DNA of 64,000 nucleotides, taken from the NCBI GenBank assembly GCA_947169385.1, contig CAMVPR010000001.1, forward strand, positions 124,001-188,000, read 5' to 3'. Each line of letters opens with the position of its first letter. The stretch's first letter is position 1. This DNA comes from an uncultured Lachnospiraceae bacterium (GTDB taxonomy: Bacteria; Bacillota; Clostridia; Lachnospirales; Lachnospiraceae). Below, piece after piece: positions 36,707-46,300 of this stretch. Made by a program: the position numbers and the translations under genes. A model generated the notes under the pieces. The model saw nothing but the letters and a program-made list of their open reading frames with translations. It had not been told where the DNA came from and did no database searches.

Positions 36707-37522
36707 TTATCTCCCTTTGTTTTTATCCTGACTTTCAGGTGCTTTATGCTCTTTATTGCTTGCATTAGCTCTAGCCTGATTGTAAGCAATTCTATCATTA
36801 AGGCTCATTTGGGACTTATTTTGTGATTGTTCTGCTTTCTTTTTAAGCGAACCTAGTATTACTTCGATGTTATCGTCATTAAGTACATTCTCATAATCTT
36901 TATCAAATTCTCGAAGCATTTTTTTGCTATACTCTTCGTCATTGATTATATTATTTCTTAACTCCTTGATATTTTCAGAATTAAAGGCTTCCTCAATCAA
37001 TTCCATACCCTTTTCAGGTATTTCTTCATTGTATAAATCAATATAAGCCTTTTTTACTGATTCAATGGTAACATCAGATTTCTGTCGTTCTTCTGATATT
37101 ATACCTACAACATCACTCTTGTCGTGCTTATAGCTCCTAAAGGACTTAACCTTGGTTGCTAATAGATAATTTGGTTCTACTATCCTAACTTCTAAAATAT
37201 TGGCAAATGTTTTATAGTATTCACTATGTTGATACAGTTTGTCTGAATAAGATGAAGTTTTCATAAAATCTGAATTAAGCCAATTATTTTCTAAGTCATA
37301 CTTATCTCCAACGACATTAGCTGCTTCTTTCATTACACTAGAAGCTCGAATTATAGCGTCCATATCATAACTTTTATCCCTAAACCCATACTTTGCAATA
37401 ACTGCTGCTCCCCCTGTTATAACAACTTCCGCTTTGATTGATTTGCCGCTTCTTCTTCTATATTCCTTTCCTAGTTCAGCTAAAATTTTATTGAAGTTAT
37501 CTTTTGTTATTTCAGACGACAT
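36707..37522 (-). CDS. Nucleotidyltransferase of DUF6036/AbiEii-like type
   Basis: The ATG at 37522 (MSSEITKDNFNKIL) is preferred over two ATGs upstream because GAAGGAG lies 9 bases before it. The nucleotidyltransferase core is visible: VITGGAAVIAKYGF with the conserved Gly-Gly and, 12 residues on, SYDMDAI with a D-x-D metal pair. EPNYLLATKVKSFRSYKHDKSD fits the family's following helix. The C-terminus is Gln/Asn/Lys-rich and probably disordered. Such proteins are toxins in AbiE-like systems or RNA-modifying transferases. The start overlaps the upstream gene by 11 bases. It sits between CRISPR repeats, suggesting insertion into the old end of the array. Confidence 0.75.
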   Translation of the reverse strand: MSSEITKDNFNKILAELGKEYRRRSGKSIKAEVVITGGAAVIAKYGFRDKSYDMDAIIRASSVMKEAANVVGDKYDLENNWLNSDFMKTSSYSDKLYQHSEYYKTFANILEVRIVEPNYLLATKVKSFRSYKHDKSDVVGIISEERQKSDVTIESVKKAYIDLYNEEIPEKGMELIEEAFNSENIKELRNNIINDEEYSKKMLREFDKDYENVLNDDNIEVILGSLKKKAEQSQNKSQMSLNDRIAYNQARANASNKEHKAPESQDKNKGR

Positions 37523-37946
37523 TTCTAACATCTCCTTCAATAATGTTGTATTTCAAAAATTCAGGAATAGCATTTGCATATACTTCTTTTATTTCATCAT
37601 CATTCTTTAGTATAAGGGAAACCAATCTTGCAGAGCGTGGCAGTAGAGGTTTCTCAAATTTTAATCGCCTATATCTATCATACTTTGTGCGTAAAGGCAC
37701 ATCGTTCTGATTGCTTATATAGTCAATCATAGCTAAGCAATAAAGACATTCTCTCCACAAAGAATGATTAGCAAACTCGGTAACAACATCGTCTGTCAGA
37801 AATTTTATCAAAAAATCTATATCGCCATTATTTTTTAAAAAATGGCACACATTAGATTTAAAGCATTCAAAGTCTGAATTATATATTCTTCTTGCGGTTT
37901 TTGAAAAATCAATCTCCGTATTCTCATTAGCTTCGTATTCCACCAT
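37512..37946 (-). CDS. Unknown partner of the nucleotidyltransferase
   Basis: A helical protein of about 144 residues without signal or membrane segment; visible features are FLKNNGDIDFLIKFL, WRECLYCLAMIDYIS and PLLPRSARLVSLIL. I do not recognise the family. Coupling by overlap to a nucleotidyltransferase gene suggests an antitoxin or cofactor, by inference only. The ATG at 37946 is chosen; a TTG two codons upstream is possible. Confidence 0.7.
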   Translation of the reverse strand: MVEYEANENTEIDFSKTARRIYNSDFECFKSNVCHFLKNNGDIDFLIKFLTDDVVTEFANHSLWRECLYCLAMIDYISNQNDVPLRTKYDRYRRLKFEKPLLPRSARLVSLILKNDDEIKEVYANAIPEFLKYNIIEGDVRNVV

Positions 37947-38013
37947 ATACAAATCACACCTCTCCGTATAAATTGTATTACTTATTATAATTATAAAGCA
38001 TTAGTCCGTATTG

Positions 38014-38181
38014 TCAAATGCTTTGTGTCTCATAATACCATTCAATATCATTTGTGGGATTGCCGTTTTGATCAAATCCAAGCTCTATTTCAATAGATTT
38101 CATAAATTCCGTTATGACTTTTCTACAATTATCTCTGATACTAAGCGGAGCAAACCAATCTATCCGACTATAAATATGCGG
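38014..38181 (-). pseudogene. Possible C-terminal gene fragment
   Basis: A 55-codon open stretch without a start codon runs from a stop at 38182-38184 to TGA at 38014-38016. It reads like real protein (SRIDWFAPLSIRDNCRKVI, then IELGFDQNGNPTNDIEWYYE). It begins about 40 bases from a degenerate CRISPR repeat. It may be the remnant of a gene cut during rearrangement of the array end. I cannot name the parent family. Confidence 0.4.
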
Positions 38182-38219
38182 TTATCATTCTGCTCAATTA
38201 CAATTATGCTTAGATTGTG

Positions 38220-38320
38220 GTTTTAGAGCCCTCTGAATTTACACTACTCTCAAGCCGAGAAAGACAGTCGTTTCAAGATAAGTGAGTTTTAGTGCCCCCT
38301 GGATTTACACTACTCTCAAA
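38220..38320 (-). CRISPR. Degenerate two-repeat mini-array
   Basis: Two repeat copies lie at 38220-38255 and 38285-38320, each with two substitutions from consensus, separated by a 29-base spacer. Spacer length matches the main array. Degenerate repeats mark the trailer (oldest) end, which agrees with a leader at the csn2 side. The first copy in crRNA direction still contains GAGAGTAGTG, so a guide could in principle be made. Confidence 0.9.
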
Positions 38321-38396
38321 CTTGCGGAACTCCTGAGAGTTCCGCAAGCTCACGAAAGGATAAGCCTTTTTCTGCCCTTATTTCCTTAAGCTTCAT
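38304..38396 (-). pseudogene. Truncated HTH gene remnant
   Basis: An ATG at 38396, behind AAGGAGG and overlapping the previous small gene, opens a frame reading MKLKEIRAEKGLSFRELAE. This resembles the first half of an XRE helix-turn-helix. It then runs into a hairpin (CTTGCGGAA/TTCCGCAAG) and the degenerate CRISPR repeat, where it ends after 30 codons. It looks like a gene cut off by the array. Confidence 0.5.
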
Positions 38397-38544
38397 CCTT
38401 AGCCTCCTTAAAATAATCGATGATGGTATCTAACACTGCCACGGCTGCAAAGCCTGTTCCTATATGAAGTATAAGAGTAGACTTCGCTATAATTCCGATA
38501 ACAGCTGATAACAAAGCCAATAGAATCAATAATCTGAATTTCAT
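38386..38544 (-). CDS. Small hydrophobic protein, 52 residues
   Basis: Starting at an ATG with TAAGGAGG 10 bases upstream, this encodes MKFRLLILLALLSAVIGIIA at the N-terminus, a transmembrane or signal segment. A Gly/Ala-rich second hydrophobic stretch and an acidic tail (DYFKEAKDEA) follow. It lies 70 bases downstream of another small gene, with a GC-rich hairpin (AAGGGAGG/CCTCCCTT) between them. I do not recognise the family. Good ribosome sites on both genes argue they are expressed. Confidence 0.6.
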   Translation of the reverse strand: MKFRLLILLALLSAVIGIIAKSTLILHIGTGFAAVAVLDTIIDYFKEAKDEA

Positions 38545-38614
38545 CTTGTAAAAACCTCCTTAATATGTTATTTTATATCCAAGGGAGGGAGCGAACCTCC
38601 CTTGGATATGTGGC

Positions 38615-38734
38615 TTATAAAAGCCTTATGATGAGTTCTGTAAGAACCCCGATTATGATACCTTCGAGAATTCTCAAGAAGAACTCTAAGCGCTTGCGGT
38701 TGCGTCGCTGGCGCTTTTTCTTTTTCTTGCTCAC
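38615..38734 (-). CDS. Small basic-hydrophobic protein, 39 residues
   Basis: A GTG at 38734 with a strong AAAGGAGG site encodes a protein with a very basic start (SKKKKKRQRRNRKR) followed by a hydrophobic helix (EGIIIGVLTELIIRLL). This pattern is found in small membrane-active peptides and in some small mobile-element proteins. It is the first gene of a small module lying between CRISPR repeats 38285 and 38756. Function unknown. Confidence 0.55.
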   Translation of the reverse strand: MSKKKKKRQRRNRKRLEFFLRILEGIIIGVLTELIIRLL

Positions 38735-38755
38735 CCTATCACCTCCTTTCCTTAA

Positions 38756-41486
38756 GTTTTAGAGCCCTCTGGATTTACACTACTCTCAAACTATTTCTTT
38801 GTGTATTTCTGGAAGTCCTCTGTTTTAGAGCCCTCTGGATTTACACTACTCTCAAACAAAAAAGTGGGCTAAAGTGGGTCAAAATCCGTTTTAGAGCCCT
38901 CTGGATTTACACTACTCTCAAACTGATTTCGTCTTTAACTTTAAAGCGCCTCAGTTTTAGAGCCCTCTGGATTTACACTACTCTCAAACCGTTAAGACTG
39001 CATTATAACTCATACATCAGTTTTAGAGCCCTCTGGATTTACACTACTCTCAAACACTAATCTTGCTTGGCTTATTGTTTGGAAGTTTTAGAGCCCTCTG
39101 GATTTACACTACTCTCAAACTTTCTACAGTATCGCTTAACGTCTGATTCTGTTTTAGAGCCCTCTGGATTTACACTACTCTCAAACGTAAGTCGCTGTCG
39201 GCTTTGGTGTATAATTGTTTTAGAGCCCTCTGGATTTACACTACTCTCAAACCATATGTGACCTCATCCTCAAAAGGATTGTGTTTTAGAGCCCTCTGGA
39301 TTTACACTACTCTCAAACCGAGATCGACTCCGATCCACGCCTCTCGACGTTTTAGAGCCCTCTGGATTTACACTACTCTCAAACCATTATCTCCACCACC
39401 TTAACTCATGTAATGTTTTAGAGCCCTCTGGATTTACACTACTCTCAAACTGTTTCCTGGGCTGATAAACTATGTGTATAGTTTTAGAGCCCTCTGGATT
39501 TACACTACTCTCAAACTTGTATAGTTTAATTGTACCTTGCTTAATGTTTTAGAGCCCTCTGGATTTACACTACTCTCAAACAATGATTGGCGTAAACATA
39601 TTTAAGTTATGGTTTTAGAGCCCTCTGGATTTACACTACTCTCAAACTTGCTTATGGTAATAAAGTTAATTATCTAAGTTTTAGAGCCCTCTGGATTTAC
39701 ACTACTCTCAAACTCTCTTATCCAATAGCCACAAAACGCCCCGGTTTTAGAGCCCTCTGGATTTACACTACTCTCAAACTAATATGGCGGGTGAAACTGT
39801 ACGCCTTGGTTTTAGAGCCCTCTGGATTTACACTACTCTCAAACGTGCCTTATGAAATTTTAGGAACAGATGAAGTTTTAGAGCCCTCTGGATTTACACT
39901 ACTCTCAAACAGGGTTTTGTGAGAAATAAAAAAGTTGTGCGTTTTAGAGCCCTCTGGATTTACACTACTCTCAAACAGGTCTATAATCACTTGCTGGTAT
40001 GCTGCAGTTTTAGAGCCCTCTGGATTTACACTACTCTCAAACGTTGGTAGCCGTCATACTTCTTTTTATTCGTTTTAGAGCCCTCTGGATTTACACTACT
40101 CTCAAACAGAGATTCATATTATAAGAACTATGATTCGTTTTAGAGCCCTCTGGATTTACACTACTCTCAAACCACATCACAGGGAGATATTTTTACCACA
40201 GAGTTTTAGAGCCCTCTGGATTTACACTACTCTCAAACATTACTATATTATTATTACCTTTTGCCAAGTTTTAGAGCCCTCTGGATTTACACTACTCTCA
40301 AACAATATTTCATATTATTATCACATAGTATTGTTTTAGAGCCCTCTGGATTTACACTACTCTCAAACTACGCATTGGATGCGTTTTCAAGCACTATGGT
40401 TTTAGAGCCCTCTGGATTTACACTACTCTCAAACATTATCTTGGCAAATTCTTCATCGATAGTCGTTTTAGAGCCCTCTGGATTTACACTACTCTCAAAC
40501 CCTAACTGTGGTTTAAAAATGGAGGTGGAGTTTTAGAGCCCTCTGGATTTACACTACTCTCAAACAAGTCTTGTATCTTCATGAATCGAGTGATTGTTTT
40601 AGAGCCCTCTGGATTTACACTACTCTCAAACATAATTTCTACCTCCTATACATACTCACTGTTTTAGAGCCCTCTGGATTTACACTACTCTCAAACTGGT
40701 AAAGGCATAGAGGGCGGTATTGTAGAGTTTTAGAGCCCTCTGGATTTACACTACTCTCAAACAACCTGTTCGAGTGCTGCATTCCAACCGGCGTTTTAGA
40801 GCCCTCTGGATTTACACTACTCTCAAACGGCCTTGTGAATATCCAGAAGTGGTTGTTGTTTTAGAGCCCTCTGGATTTACACTACTCTCAAACAAAAGCT
40901 GTCCGTTACTTCATTTGTGGCGCGTTTTAGAGCCCTCTGGATTTACACTACTCTCAAACAAAGTTGCATCCAGGATTGCGGCTGCATCTGTTTTAGAGCC
41001 CTCTGGATTTACACTACTCTCAAACCAAAATACTTTCGATTGATGGAAATGCCGGTTTTAGAGCCCTCTGGATTTACACTACTCTCAAACAAAGACGGCT
41101 TATTGACGGCATTTGCTATGGTTTTAGAGCCCTCTGGATTTACACTACTCTCAAACGTAGCGATTGTGTACTTAAGGTCTGCACTAGTTTTAGAGCCCTC
41201 TGGATTTACACTACTCTCAAACTGTATAATCTTGTAGGACATCTTGGGAGGGGTTTTAGAGCCCTCTGGATTTACACTACTCTCAAACGACATAGTTACG
41301 GCTATTGACCTCATTCAGGTTTTAGAGCCCTCTGGATTTACACTACTCTCAAACCAGCTTGTCTATATATTTATCAGGGTCTCTGTTTTAGAGCCCTCTG
41401 GATTTACACTACTCTCAAACTACGACATCTGCGACATCTTTATACTTATCGTTTTAGAGCCCTCTGGATTTACACTACTCTCAAAC
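38756..41486 (-). CRISPR. Type II-A CRISPR array, 42 repeats and 41 spacers
   Basis: I counted 42 copies of a 36-base repeat, all identical as far as I read them, with 30 spacers of 30 bases and 11 of 29. In the crRNA direction (minus strand) the repeat starts GTTTGAGAGTAGTG and ends GGGCTCTAAAAC. This strand is chosen because its 5' half pairs with the tracrRNA anti-repeat at 47501-47540 and because the leader-anchor ATTTGAG abuts the csn2-side end. The newest spacers are therefore at the right end. The uniform repeats suggest recent activity. Confidence 0.98.
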
Positions 41487-41558
41487 CTCAAATTGACCAA
41501 CCGTTCGAGAAAACTGCCTACGACGCAGTGCAATAAATCCAAAGGAATGTGTAATTTA
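41487..41558 (-). promoter_or_regulatory. CRISPR leader with leader-anchoring sequence
   Basis: The 72 bases between csn2 and the first repeat end, on the minus strand, with ATTTGAG directly against the repeat (41487-41493). ATTTGAG is the known leader-anchoring sequence that directs spacer insertion in type II-A systems of streptococci. No clear promoter is seen in this short stretch; transcription may start inside csn2 or read through from the cas operon. Confidence 0.85.
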
Positions 41559-42212
41559 CTATATGATACACAAATCATCATCAATTATCAACCCATCAAT
41601 CTCTTTCATATACTCTCTATAACTAGAATCTACAATCAAAACCTTGTACCCCTTAATTCTAACTGTCTTAACAAAATCTAACACCATGCTCTTAGAATAG
41701 TAAGATGTCAGATTAACATAAATAAACAACCTCTCTCCTAACAAATCCGTCACTACATCCATAAAATTCACAAGTTTATCTATGTTACACATACTGTCAT
41801 CAACAATAGTAACACCACACATTTTGACAAGAGAAGATACTGTTATCCCCGTATAGTCAAATGAATATCTAAACCTATCTGTTAATCCAGAAATATAATT
41901 CTCAATCTCAGCTAATAATGACATGGTCTTACTGTAATTCAATTCATTGACCGCTTCTTTCTCTATCATTGAATTAATCTTGTTAAGTATTCTCTTTTCG
42001 TTAATGTCAAAAGGAATATATGTCGTTATTAACTCCACCGATTTAGACATTTTAATTATCTTAGAATCCTCTGAGAGAGTAATATCACCTTCATCTCCAC
42101 TAATCTGCCTATATAAGTCATCAACAAACCTATACATAGCATCAGGATCCTCAATAACCAGATAAAACACACTGTCAACGTCTATATATCCGGAAACAAT
42201 ACTTAACGTCAT
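41559..42212 (-). CDS. csn2: CRISPR adaptation protein Csn2
   Basis: Last gene of the cas operon and just before the leader. The length of about 217 residues and the position are those of Csn2, the ring-forming DNA-end binding protein needed for spacer acquisition in type II-A. The sequence is divergent, but the C-terminal FIYVNLTSYYSKSMVLDFVKTVRIKGYKVLIVDSS resembles the Csn2 core strand-helix-strand. The ATG at 42212 is used; a GTG at 42218 overlaps the cas2 stop and is an alternative. Confidence 0.88.
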   Translation of the reverse strand: MTLSIVSGYIDVDSVFYLVIEDPDAMYRFVDDLYRQISGDEGDITLSEDSKIIKMSKSVELITTYIPFDINEKRILNKINSMIEKEAVNELNYSKTMSLLAEIENYISGLTDRFRYSFDYTGITVSSLVKMCGVTIVDDSMCNIDKLVNFMDVVTDLLGERLFIYVNLTSYYSKSMVLDFVKTVRIKGYKVLIVDSSYREYMKEIDGLIIDDDLCII

Positions 42213-42214
42213 TC

Positions 42215-42535
42215 TCACAGCACAATTAACCTCTCATCAGAATCAACAACATCAGTTTCAAACGTTCCAACAATATTTACAGTATTGGAAAACTGCTTCT
42301 CAGTCACCACCAACGCCTGCACCAATCCATCCAACGGCTTATTCTTCTTAAGGAACTCAAGAGTTGACTTCTGAACAGTCTGGTTAAGAACCATCTTAAC
42401 GTAAACAGATTCCTGCATCATAACAAACCCGTTTTTTATAAGCAGCTTTCTGAATCTCCTATATTCTCTCTTGTCCTTATCCGTAGTTGTCGGCAAATCA
42501 AAGAAAACTATAATCCTCATAAACCTATAACTCAA
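42215..42535 (-). CDS. cas2: CRISPR-associated endonuclease Cas2
   Basis: The protein begins [18 protein letters not shown], with the conserved Asp of the first strand and the N-terminal form usual in type II systems. [22 protein letters not shown] follows as expected. At 106 residues it has normal length. It overlaps the cas1 stop by 11 bases. Cas2 bridges two Cas1 dimers during spacer integration. Confidence 0.96.
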   Translation of the reverse strand: MSYRFMRIIVFFDLPTTTDKDKREYRRFRKLLIKNGFVMMQESVYVKMVLNQTVQKSTLEFLKKNKPLDGLVQALVVTEKQFSNTVNIVGTFETDVVDSDERLIVL

Positions 42536-43397
42536 AAAACTTAATCAACTCCACATTCTCTTCATTAATAGCATCAAAAACTGATTTAACATATATCTTA
42601 ATAGCATTAAGCACAGTTTGCTCCGTATCTCTAATAATCACAGTACTATTAACAACATTCACTAATGTACGTTTTTGCTCAACTCCAAATTCTGTAACTC
42701 CTAGCTTTAAGACTTCTATATCAACTAACACTCTATATGGTTCCATAAGATCACAACTCAGATTAAAATGATTAAACTGATTATCATGCCCTAACCCTAG
42801 TTGAGTAAGATATCCATTAGAAACCACTTCACGATTAATAGCAGACAGTATTATTGAATATCCATAATCCAACGCACTATTTATAGCATTATCTTCATCG
42901 CTTCTCGTAAAATCCATGCCAAATATCGCGTTAAAATAGACTTTGGCTGCATGTCCTTCTCGATTAGAAATATCTCCATCTTGTAATTCGTTAACATAGT
43001 TAAATAAGAGTTTTGACTCATCAAGACACTCATTGTTTCTCAATACTTTAGCTTGATTACTAATCTTCTCTCTAACAATTCTGGTCCATACATCAAGCTT
43101 AATATTATCATTCCATAGAAACTGTGATTTAATCTTCAAGGAATCATTATGCGCACCATAGTAAGGAACCAGTTCCGAATGAGGATTTCTTTTAGAGTCA
43201 CAGAATATAACCTTTATCTTTTTATTAATCAATTCTGTCATTAAGTACGCTGTCATAGATACCGAGTTATCTTCTATGATAAGTATTGCAATCTCGTCAA
43301 GTAAAACACGCTTGGTATCTTCACCTCTCACAATCATATAGTTCATTCCATAGTCAAGCTTACATCTTTTAGAGATTACAACTGTTCTCCAGCTCAT
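42525..43397 (-). CDS. cas1: CRISPR-associated integrase Cas1
   Basis: A 290-residue type II Cas1: [20 protein letters not shown] at the start and the metal-binding Glu in [58 protein letters not shown] carry the other metal ligands (His and Asp/Glu). It joins new spacers to the leader-proximal repeat. Its ATG overlaps the cas9 stop by 4 bases. Confidence 0.97.
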   Translation of the reverse strand: MSWRTVVISKRCKLDYGMNYMIVRGEDTKRVLLDEIAILIIEDNSVSMTAYLMTELINKKIKVIFCDSKRNPHSELVPYYGAHNDSLKIKSQFLWNDNIKLDVWTRIVREKISNQAKVLRNNECLDESKLLFNYVNELQDGDISNREGHAAKVYFNAIFGMDFTRSDEDNAINSALDYGYSIILSAINREVVSNGYLTQLGLGHDNQFNHFNLSCDLMEPYRVLVDIEVLKLGVTEFGVEQKRTLVNVVNSTVIIRDTEQTVLNAIKIYVKSVFDAINEENVELIKFFEL

Positions 43398-46300
43398 TTA
43401 AGCAACTCCAAAAGATTAATTGATTCTTTAGTAAATATACCTGAAGGCGATTCATCAATAATCTTAACACTTATATACTTACATGAGGATAGATTAGCAC
43501 CAATCGTTGCAGCTCCACTGGAAGACTTTCCACCTATGCCCTTTAAATCAACACCTCCTGTTCTACCAGACTTAAGTAATTCGACACATTTAAACAGCGT
43601 TTCCACTTGTTCATCAAAAGACAATTTTATAAATCTGTCTCTCCCAACAGATAATGTTTCAGCTTGATTATTAGGCATTTTTATAAAATGATTTGTCATT
43701 AACTTGCTAGTTAATGCATCATATAAACTAACGTTACTCTCCTCAGATAATCCATCGTGTTCTGAATCATGGCAGAAAGCTTTATTGTTCTTCTTTTTCT
43801 CGCTATACTTCTCTAGCTTACTAACATACCTTATAAACTCCTCTGACAAAACAAGACTTTCAGAACTCGTTAATAATACTATTTTACCTCCGTTCGCCTT
43901 ACCATTAACCCATACCTTAAAACCATCAAGTGAAAGAACTGACTTATATTTAATCACTCTCTTACCCAAAGGCAGCTCAACATCCTCTATCTTCTTGCTA
44001 TTTAAATTACTTAAGAATCCAGTTACATACTCTATTGCGTATTTATCATCATTCAAAAACCTCTCACTTGACATTAACTCAACCGGCACAAATGATACCT
44101 CTCTCTTACCACCTCTTAAATACCTTGCAACAGTAAAGAAAGTTGCTGTAGCCTTATTGTAGCCACCATATTTAGCGATATCCTTTCCTTTCTTTAACGG
44201 AATCTGTCCGTTACCCTTCTTCAAAGGCATCTGATCAAACAATCCACCTTTTTGGCAAAATGCATATCTCGTAAGGTGTATGTTATTCTTTAAATAAATC
44301 TTCTTAACTCGATCTATATCTTCTGCCCCACTCCATACAATTTCATCGCCTCTTATCAGCTCTCTAGTAAATATAACTTTAGTATTCAAACTATACTTAT
44401 CATTAACACTAAAGAATTTTTTGGTAAACCTCTCATGATACACATTACCTGCAACAATATTCAAGTAGGCGTCTTTGGCGTGATGAAGATCATTTATTAT
44501 TCTTGACTTAGGAGGCAATTCAAATACCTGTTTAAAATCAGAAGCAAGCTTGGCTTTGACATATACTATCTCCGTATCGGGATATAAATTATTAAGCAAC
44601 TGTGTTACTGCCTTCATCGATTGTCTCGTCTCTACCAATTGCCTGTTAATGAACCCCATCTTCTCTTCATCAGTAAAACCGTTACTCCTAATAAGTCGAG
44701 CGTACTTCTCTTTTGTAATGAGTCCGTTATCTGCCAGTTTCTTCCAATAACTGTGCATCTTGCTTCTTATATCTGCTCTTATCGGATACTCGTCCTTCTT
44801 ATCTCCGTTTATCTCTGACAACACAAGAACTTTATTGTTAAGAACACTATCATCCTTAACCAAACTCTGAGGATATATATGATCTATATTATACTTGGTG
44901 GTCTTCAACTGCGAAACATCTATACTCTCACCACTGTACATACATTTACCAAGCTGGAGATAATACAAGAACAAAGCCTCACTCTGAAGTCTGTTATTAG
45001 CCATGTCTCCCATATCTTCAAGTTGCTTCTCCAACTCTCTCGTGTCTTCTTCCACCTGGCTATATAGTCCTAATATCTGTTCTTTCCTAGAAAGCTTTCG
45101 ACCTTTGTCTTCTTCCGGCCCTCTAGCCATTTCAACAAATATCTTACGAGGACAACCTCCCATAGCTGAAACTACATCTTTAACTACAGCAAGTGTTCTG
45201 GTAACAGGTCTCTTGACTGCATTTGAAAGACCTAATTCTTCCATCTGATCAACTATTGATTTCTTATGCTCCTGATAATACGCAGTCCTATACTCATCAA
45301 TCTTCTCTCTAAAAGTGTATTTATCAGACAAGAGCTGCATTAAATTGTCGTTGCTCTCCCATAAGAAATACATAATTGTTCCTATCTCACCGGTCTCTTT
45401 ATCAGCACCCTCTAGTTCATCAAGGAAGAATCTAGAAAGTCTACCAAAATCTTTATACTTTAATCTAGATATATACTTAATATCATCTTCACTTAATGTC
45501 GAGTATTCATCCTTCAACCAATGCTTATATCTAAGCTTGTCTTCTGTATATGTACATCTCTCTATAATCTTCTCTACATCATTCTCGTTAAGAATATTCT
45601 TGTTTAATAAATTTCTAAACTCATACTGTGACTTTAAAGATGACTTAATTGTTATATCTATTCCACTTACAACATCATCTTTCTTCATATAATCATTGCT
45701 AAATAGATAATCTACTATATTCTTAGGCGTAACTTTAGCTCTCTTACAGAATAAATCATTATAAATACCCTGCTTGGCTTCCACACTTATCTTAGTCTCA
45801 TTAACTTTTAAATTATTGATCTCGTTAAGAACATTATATTTCATGTATAGTAAAGAATTCTTCGGTAATACATTCTTGCCCGGGATATATGTACACATGT
45901 TGGTCATTCGATTGATGAATTCATTCTCGCTAGCATCTCTGTCAACCAACTTATCAAAGTTCCATGGATATATCTTGCCCTCTGCTTTACGAACCAACCA
46001 AGCATTATCACTGTTGTCTTTACGCAATGGTCCAACATAGTATGGTATTCTGAAAGTAAATGTATCCATAATCTTTTTAACATTGCTGTATCCATCCTCA
46101 TCAACTTCAGTCAAGAACGGATAGTGTTTCTCTGCATTTTCAAGAATCTTTTTTAGCTCAACATAGTACAACTGATACGGAATTACTCTGTTATCCGTAT
46201 TAACCTGCTTAGGCATAAAGGTATTATCATTGATTCTCTCTATCATATCGTTGATAATATCTGCATCCTCGGTTTTAAAATCTAATGAGTCAAGTTTCAA

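Noticed and set aside
38756..41486. crRNA transcribed on the plus strand because the plus-strand repeat begins GTTTTAGAGC as in S. pyogenes
   Set aside because: The tracrRNA, with its terminator on the plus strand, pairs with the minus-strand repeat, and ATTTGAG abuts the csn2-side repeat. The likeness to the S. pyogenes repeat start is misleading.
39067..41681. Several open frames of 60-145 codons across the array, with the recurring peptide LEPSGFTLLSN or FRALWIYTTLK
   Set aside because: They are translations of the CRISPR repeat in different frames and not genes.
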